This document shows, in pieces, positions 57,822 through 64,000 of a stretch of 64,000 bases of DNA. Position numbers and translations under genes: made by a program. Below the pieces are notes generated by a model. That model saw only the letters and a list, made by a program, of their open reading frames with translations. It did not search any database and was not told where the DNA came from. The stretch is from Scolanthus callimorphus (Eukaryota > Cnidaria > Anthozoa > Actiniaria > Edwardsiidae), in assembly GCA_033964015.1 (NCBI GenBank), contig CM066918.1, positions 27,735,387-27,799,386 on the forward strand, written 5' to 3'. Within the stretch, counting starts at the first letter, position 1. Each line of letters begins with the position of its first letter.

Positions 57822-60800
57822 ATGGGCTATTGACTCAGAGGCCATGAGGGCGAGAGGAATAATTGTTTTAGTCAAATCACACTAGTAGGTCAATTTGTAT
57901 TGCCAAAAAATGTTTTTGTTCTGGTCATTTGCCATTTTCTGGCTTTCAAATCCGACACTTTTCGCTACTAGTAGGCTATAACTTATAGTCTACGAGTAGC
58001 TCAACCAATCAGAACGCAGCATTGATAATAGACCACTAGTGTGATTTGACTAATATGAATGAGATCTTGTTCACGTGAGTTAAAGCCTGCGAGCCGGATC
58101 TGCAGTGGGTTTTCGGATATTTGATTTTTCTTGTCGCGCGGGATTCCTGTGTCGAGGGGAACAACACAGGAATCCCGAACGCCAAAAAAAAAACACTGGA
58201 GAGCGCGCGCGGGCTCGCGCCCTGGCCAAACAAAACGCAAGTTCAATGGACGATTCCAGCTATAAGCGCGCGCTCTCTTCTTTATTCAGAAATGCCAAGA
58301 GCCGTTTCCCACAACTACCAGAATGCAGCGCGCGCTTTTTTAACAGCTTGTTTGACAAATGTCACACATCTACCGACATGCAGCGCGCACGTGCGTTATA
58401 GCTGGAATCGTCCATTCACGCAAGGCGACGAAAGTTTTGACTTGCACAGACATGCGTACACTTGTATTGAGGTGACTTCGTGCAAGTACCTCTAAGGCCA
58501 CGTTACACGAGACAATCTTTCTTGCAACTCGCAACGCAATATTTGTTGCGTGGAGAGTTGCATAATATGTAGACCCGAGCCCTCTACTTTTTGCGACGTT
58601 GCGAGACAAGTTGCTACATGGCAATTTGGTAATTTATCACTTAATCAATGAGTTCTCTGAATGACCCAATCATGCAGCGCGCTTGAGTTTTGATAGCGTC
58701 GCAAGGTATGACTTCATATCAAAGGAGAGGTCTTTCTGTCGAAGTAAACCGATTTCCACTTTTCTTGCCTTTTCAGCTACATAGTGGAGTGTGTGATTTT
58801 GCTTCTGATAATGTACTTTCATCTGCCGATCTACTTGATTTTGGCGAGCGCCGTCTTGCAGGGTTTAACGGGAAATATCAGCGCACTGTTCTTGTCATCA
58901 AGCTCGTATTTGGCCGATACTGTACCGAGAGATAAGCTTAGCTTTAGACACGGTGAGTCAATTTGTCAAATATCCCGTATTACACGGGAATCTCAAGATT
59001 TGTCTATAACACCCCCTATATTGAGGGCGGGGATGCTCGTTGGGAACTCATTCCATTTCCCCCTAAAGCTCCAAAAAGGACGTGGCTTATAATTGATTTG
59101 GACCATTAAATGTTACCAAAAAGTGTGAAGTACCTACCAACCAACAAGGACCCCTAATAAAAGGCGTGACAATAAACCAAATGTTTATAATTTGATTGAA
59201 ACCATTGTCATTTGCTTGGTTTGCTAGAGGTATCATCTATCTTGGAAAAATTTCACGTTTTCGAATTTTTCTGATATTTGTTTTAATTTTCTACTTTTAT
59301 TTTTCTTCATTTTGTGATGTGTTTATTTTATCAGCGGCGATCCAGCTCAGCGCCTTCATAGCCGGAACCGTCGGGCAGCTGACGAGTGGGTTCTGGATAA
59401 AGCACTTAGGGTTCAAAGCGCCGATATGGTTTGTAATCGGGTGCTTGTCCACAGCCCTTCTGTACACCATCTTTATCCTCATAGAGAGCCGCAAACCCGC
59501 CGAAGATCCAAAGGAAAGGCACTTTTTTACGCTGCAGAGCCTCAGATCTTTTTGGTTATTGTTTACAAAGCACCGCGATGGTCAACGGCACAATGTGTTC
59601 CTTTTACTGTTGCTATCGACTATCAACATCTTGACTATGGTCGGGACTAGCTCCAGTACGCTACTCTTCCTATTACGGACGCCCCTGTGCTGGGGACCAC
59701 GCCTTATTGGGTATTTTAACGCCTACAAGTTCTTTGTTTACGCATGCGCGGGCGTCACGTCAATCACAGTACTGAGGAGATGTATCAGCGAGCTGCGAAT
59801 TGCCCAGATTGCTTACTTGTCTGACGTGGCTGGAAATGTTTGGTTTGCCTTGTCTGACACCACTTGGATGGTGTTTTTGTGTAAGTAGGAGATCAAAACT
59901 TTTTATCATTTGCCCTATGATTCCTATGACTAGCCACACAAGAGTTAAGGTGGCCCATGCCTCTTTCTCGACACGCAAATTGAATAGAAATTTTCACCAA
60001 TAAAGAGTACTCTAAATTTTGCGAGTTTTTAAGGCAAGACATAAGAGACACTGGTTGTCGGATAGTCCGCGCGTTTACAGTTGTCCGATGCCTTTGCAAT
60101 AAACCGTTCTCTTATCACAAAGGCAGTGGTAAATTTTAGGTAGATGCGAAGGTCTATTCAGGCCGTAATTTGGCTTTAAAAACACGACGACTTTATTTAA
60201 GGCGAACACCACTGATAACTTCTTAGCCATCGTAACGGAAAGAGCGAACGAGTCGTGACGAGTCCCGGTACTGCCCGGTACAGGGTGGACAATTTTGTTT
60301 TCCAGTATTGGAGAAATCTTTGCAACTGCTTTTTTTAATTTTTTTTTCTCGTAGCTCCAGTGCTGGGACTGTTAAGAACCACGCATCAAGCAATCGTTGC
60401 AAGCACGCTCTCTAAAATTGTTGGACGCGACGAGCAAGGTACTATTTGCCACGGACGCGAAATTTTGTCTTTACGATAACCCAAGAAGCCAGCCCAGCCC
60501 ACAATGGACCTTGTTCTGTGCTAATTTCAGTGTCCAGGGCAACTGGCAACTGCCTTACAGTCGTTTCGCGCTGCGTATTTTCAAAAACGTCACTTCAGAT
60601 TCTTGTCCTGTTTCGCCCAGTGCAGTCGACTGGCTTTTGTCGCGTCGAAATTAAACCCAGTCGATTGCACGAGGCGAAACAGCAAGGGCCTAATTCTTAA
60701 TAGATTGTATAGAGAAACATTTTTTAAACGTGCAAATCAATATCAACTCTTGGAAAGTCTGTTACTATTTCCCTCTTATCTCAGCGAAAAAAGCGCTTAA

Positions 60801-61847
60801 AACTTACAGATATTCGAGAAACATCTAGTGTTGGTAGCCATTTTGTTTTTCACTCCGCCAAAGGGCAAACCCCCCAGGAGGCGAAAGGAAGCCCGCGCGA
60901 CTTCACAGAAAGCGACCGCACTTTCTTAATGCTTTCTTTGTTTCATTATACCTACTGACGTTACGGCACAAGACACAGTGGTGCCGGTTGACGCCGGTCT
61001 CGAGGGGTAAAGAAAGAGAGTCGTCTAGGAGGAGGGAGGTGGAGAAGGCGCATTTACTTTATTTATTTCTCAGTACTACACTTCATATTTGTAGATATTG
61101 AGGGAAATGGGATTGAACTTTTAAACACGTCAGAGTACGTTTGAAGGGGACTCATCGATGGCCTATGCTATACGATAGCCGGGCCGCGATGGGCATACAT
61201 GAAGTAATAATTATCCTACTAAATATCATTTTATCTACATTTTATAGGAACTCTTTTCTCCGTAACCGGGCAGCTGAATGCGGTTGGCAAGTTTCTTGGC
61301 GTGGCACTGTTTAACAATCTGTACCCGCTTTCGCTAAGATTTGATTTTCCTGGGTTTGTGTTCGTGTTGGCTGGTTGTATAGCGTTCATTGCTCTTCTGA
61401 TAACACTGTGAGTGATGTAATTTGTGGGAGTTTTGTTATCAGTATTTTTTTACAAAGAATAAGTTTTTTTATAAAACTCTTTTCAGCCTCCTTGATGTTC
61501 CTTATGAGATCATGAACAGCAGAAAAAAGATGAAGGCAGATGCAAGCAAAGAAGAAATCCTACCATTGAAACCCATACAACAAGGTATTGGAGGCAAAGA
61601 AGAGAACTTACCAGAGAAACCTGTACAGCTAGATATCGGAAGCAAAGAAGAGAATTCACCAGCGAAACCTGTACAGCTAGATATTGGAAGCAAAGAAGAG
61701 AACTTACCAGAGAAACCTGTACAGCTAGATATGGCAGAAAAAGAAGAGAACTTACCAGAGAAACCACAAGATATCGTAGGCAAAGAAGAGAACGTACCAG
61801 AGAAACCGCAAGATATCGTAGGCAAAGAAGAGAACGTACCCGGATAA
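56546..61847 (+). CDS. SLC46-like MFS transporter, intact, 7 exons, 572 aa
   Basis: A plasma- or endomembrane 12-helix carrier of the SLC46 (proton-coupled folate transporter) type; the substrate cannot be read from the sequence. Exons: 56546-56803, 57606-57739, 58777-58952, 59335-59880, 60355-60438, 61248-61407, 61487-61847. All have GT/AG borders and phases agree at every junction (1719 nt). Landmarks: helix 1 in exon 1 followed by HLVQNQYIYVRFSEDMGFPY and an Asn-rich extracellular loop (ENSSAG, NATSA); MFS motif A, GSYTDRVGRKIG, after helix 2; the central loop IESRKPAEDPKERHFF; GTLFSVTGQLNAVGKF near helix 11. The cytoplasmic tail is unusual: about five imperfect repeats of EKPVQLDIGSKEEN, highly charged, ending VPG. 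The start ATG opens the only good frame and matches its two broken paralogues in position. Introns 1 and 2 contain several foldback repeats. Confidence 0.92.
56808..57075. repeat. TIR element, 'ttcacac..agag' family, copy 2
   Basis: agccgtatttcacaccagag and ctctagtgtgaatgcggct are inverted, with gacgagttttccgtct blocks inside as in 1461-1674. It begins only five bases after the splice donor of exon 1. Confidence 0.75.
57086..57321. repeat. 'tagagcgg' TIR element, copy 2, containing another repeat
   Basis: The ends tagagcggttttcatgact and gtcatctgaaatccgctcta match the 48425-48667 family. The 57143-57280 repeat (accgttttcacgatgttg / caacatcgtgaaaacggt), also found at 9776-9909, is nested in it. 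Confidence 0.75.
57768..57865. repeat. Palindromic foldback in transporter intron 2, inside a larger inverted pair
   Basis: attattcctcgagcccgaat and gggctctgagtcaatagccc fold back on gggctattgactcagaggcc and gagaggaataat. To its right, tagtcaaatcacactagtag (57871) pairs with ccactagtgtgatttgacta (58031-58050). Confidence 0.75.
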
Positions 61848-62466
61848 GCCCATACAAAAGATAGCGTCGAGCAGAAATCATATGATGTTGGAAAATGACC
61901 AAATACACACCTTTAATTTGAATGTACTTAGTGAAGGATTAAGAAGGGCGTCGGACGACGCTCACATGTGTACCGAAATGACGACTGAAGTGATGATCCC
62001 CGCTTGATTGGTAATCCAACTTCCGATCCAGGATTGGATTTCCACTGGAATTTGAACCAGGCAGTCCATTTGGTCACTGGACTACAAGTGATACCAAAGT
62101 GATACCATATTCGTGTACCAAAATCACAACCGAAGTGGGAGAAACCAATTTGATTGATAACACAGGGAATTTCTGCAGGTCATTCATGAGAAAAGCTGAA
62201 TTGATCAAATGACACAAGAATGTGAATTGTTCGGAATTCACATGTTTATCCATTCACATGAATCCGAACACTTAGGAGCGCGATTTTTGTTTGCTTTCTC
62301 CAATGTTGATAGTTTTCTGCATGTTACATTAATGTTCTTATTTTATAGTTTGATTATATCACTTTTTATATAATAACAATTTAAGAATCTTTTGAAAGGT
62401 TTGCATGCAAGTATTCACTCTTGTTAGTCCCGCGCGCGCGCTATCGTTTTTCGCGTGAAATTTACC
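61848..62466. other. 3' flank of the transporter, no gene
   Basis: AT-rich, with 'caaatgacacaagaatgtgaattgt' hairpin-like words near 62200-62260; no second gene or clear polyadenylation signal is visible. Confidence 0.3.
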
Positions 62467-62940
62467 GTTGACGAGATATCATAGGATTCAAGTATATTCA
62501 AAGCGTTCAGTCGGTAGAATCCGCCGAAAGCACCCAAAGAAAGGCGATATCGCCCTTTTTTTCGTATTTTCTTAGCAGAATCTAGCCTCCTGAAGCAGTG
62601 GCGGATGCAGACCCTTAAGAAGGGGAGTGGCTAGCACAAAGGATATACTACAGAGTTCAGACCAAGGGGGTGGCTAATCTTAAGATTTTTACAAGTAATA
62701 TGAGAACCAGTGGGGTGGCTAGCCACCCTAATCACCCCTCCCCCCTTGATCCGCCCTTGTGATGCTTTGGATAATCCTAGAGAATCGTATAATATCTATT
62801 TTGTGTCGAATCTGAGGACTAGATCATACGATTCAAGAAAATCCAAAGCTACAGTCGGTAGATTCCGTCGAAAAAAGCACTCAAAAAGGCGATAACTTTT
62901 TTTGTGCTATTTTCTTAGCGGAATCTAGCCTCCTGAAGCT
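62467..62940. repeat. Direct repeat pair (about 130 bp) flanking a small TIR insertion
   Basis: 62467-62599 and 62812-62940 share gattcaag, ccaaag/gcgttc, agtcggtag, aaggcgata and agaatctagcctcctgaagc/ggaatctagcctcctgaagc. Between them, cagtggcggatgcagaccc to gatccgcccttg (about 62597-62761) looks like an inserted inverted-repeat element. Confidence 0.65.
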
Positions 62941-63534
62941 TTGAACAAACCTATAGAATCTATAGAATTTCACTTGAATTTCACAAAAATTTTCCTATTT
63001 ACAGCAATCCAGGTGGTGAACTTTGAACTAATTTGTCCGCTTTCCATTATTATTTCATGGCGAGACGAACCAATGTAAAGCAAAGCCAAGACGTTTTAAA
63101 CTTATTAACTTTGGCTTCATTTGTGCACTTTTTGATAACATTCAGTGAAAATTACCCCCCTCGGAAATACCTAACTACAGAAGAGCCTATTTGGGTTGCA
63201 CCCACTCAGGAAAAACCACAGAAGAGGCTTTTTTTATTGCTCTCGTAAAGCTGGGAATCCAATTTGCAACACCCTACGCGTTTGGAACCTCTTAATAGTC
63301 GGAGTCCTTTGAAGGGGAATTGTCATGAAAATACATTTTGTTATAAGAAAATTTTACGCCATATTTTTTTAGAGCTTTTATTATGAAATTTCTAAAAGGT
63401 ACCAAATAATGGCGATATTGATAAAAGCATTGTGGCGAGGTGCAACGAGCATCCCGCCACCCATATCAAGAAAGTGCTGTCGTTTTTATGGCAATTCCGC
63501 GCGGGTTGCCTGTGGTGTTCAAAACGTGACTCAG
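62941..63534. other. Intergenic, no gene seen
   Basis: A 71-codon frame at 63033-63248 has no recognisable domain. Nothing else supported. Confidence 0.3.
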
Positions 63535-63720
63535 GCCCCTCGGCGGGGGTAAAAACAAAATGGCGACCAAGAGAAAGATGTTTCTCGAGTATCTGCAAGT
63601 TTTGGTCAATTTTCCTGCCTTTTTCGCTAAGATATGAGGAAAAGTACTAACAGACCTTCCAAATAAGGTAAGGGGGAATTTCCTAATAAGGAAGTTTTGC
63701 AACGTCGGCAAAACGACAGC
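63535..63720. repeat. Dispersed repeat, copy 2 (atggcgaccaagaga)
   Basis: aatggcgaccaagagaaaga, gtatctgcaagttttggtca and ccaaataagg/ttttgcaacg follow each other in the same order as at 2565-2770. Here the final block is single, without the 36-bp tandem duplication. Confidence 0.65.
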
Positions 63721-64000
63721 TTTTGGCGAAATAAGCCAAATCAGGGTTTAAGAAAAACCGCGAGAGTCCTGGGTCGAGGGGGAAAAAACCTCACCGGAAG
63801 TAATTTTCTTCCATATGTTTCACTGTAAAATAGCTCGGTTTTAGGCTCGATTAGTTGTGCTCTTGCGTTGTGATTCGCAGCTTTATACGAAAATATCGAG
63901 CACAGGATATTAGTTTAATCCTTTCTTCGCTAGAATCCAGGCGGTTTTGATCCTGAAATTATTTTCTGTTCAAGAAAACGGAGAAACGAAACTCGAGGTA

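Noticed and set aside
61502..61908. Minus-strand repeat-containing frames
   Set aside because: Shadows of the repeated tail of the plus-strand transporter.

Overview
The window looks like nuclear DNA from an animal, most likely an anthozoan cnidarian (coral or anemone). The genes have many short exons with GT/AG introns. The recognisable families are metazoan: secreted phospholipase A2, C2H2 zinc finger, CW/PWWP reader and SLC46-type transporter. Intergenic DNA and introns are packed with short terminal-inverted-repeat elements of a kind common in corals. The organism is an inference; no rRNA, mitochondrial or other marker gene is present. I saw no tRNA, rRNA, CRISPR array or prokaryotic feature.

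Layout. 2.3-5.2 kb, minus: a secreted PLA2 gene with four exons recognised and one short internal piece unresolved. 8.7 kb, plus: a WW-domain-like first coding exon. 11.5-14.2 kb, plus: a decayed pogo/Tigger-type transposase with a C-terminal PHD-like zinc finger. 15.9-18.5 kb, plus: the large terminal exon of a 13-finger C2H2 protein. 19.4-29.1 kb, minus: a ZCWPW1-like gene that I could join through 14 exons, with matching phase at every junction and one single-base frameshift in the penultimate exon. 29.8-30.9 kb: a minisatellite of about 29 bp units lying about 0.7 kb upstream of the ZCWPW1-like start. 32 kb: an unassigned small reading frame. 35.8-37.7 kb, minus: a 5'-truncated L1/Tx1-like LINE. 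38.9-40.5 kb (minus), 45.1-49.1 kb (minus) and 56.5-61.8 kb (plus): three related SLC46-like MFS genes, of which the first two are broken and the third is intact over seven exons (572 aa). 52.8-55.8 kb: a 69-bp satellite full of GGATCC, whose length (3 x 23) makes very long false reading frames on both strands.

Mobile DNA dominates. A 219-bp family with TIR CATTCTCG and 7-8 bp target duplications (hAT-like) has three copies. A family beginning AGGGAGGCTGTCACG has three members flanked by TTAA (piggyBac-like). A TGGGCAATTCC family has two copies, one ending only a few bases inside a ZCWPW1 intron. Several elements are nested, which gives a relative age order. The remaining non-coding stretches hold older repeat remnants or nothing I can name.

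The ZNF and ZCWPW1-like genes are convergent, with about 1 kb between stop codons. The three transporter genes look like one local duplication cluster. I see no operon-like arrangement, as expected for an animal genome.
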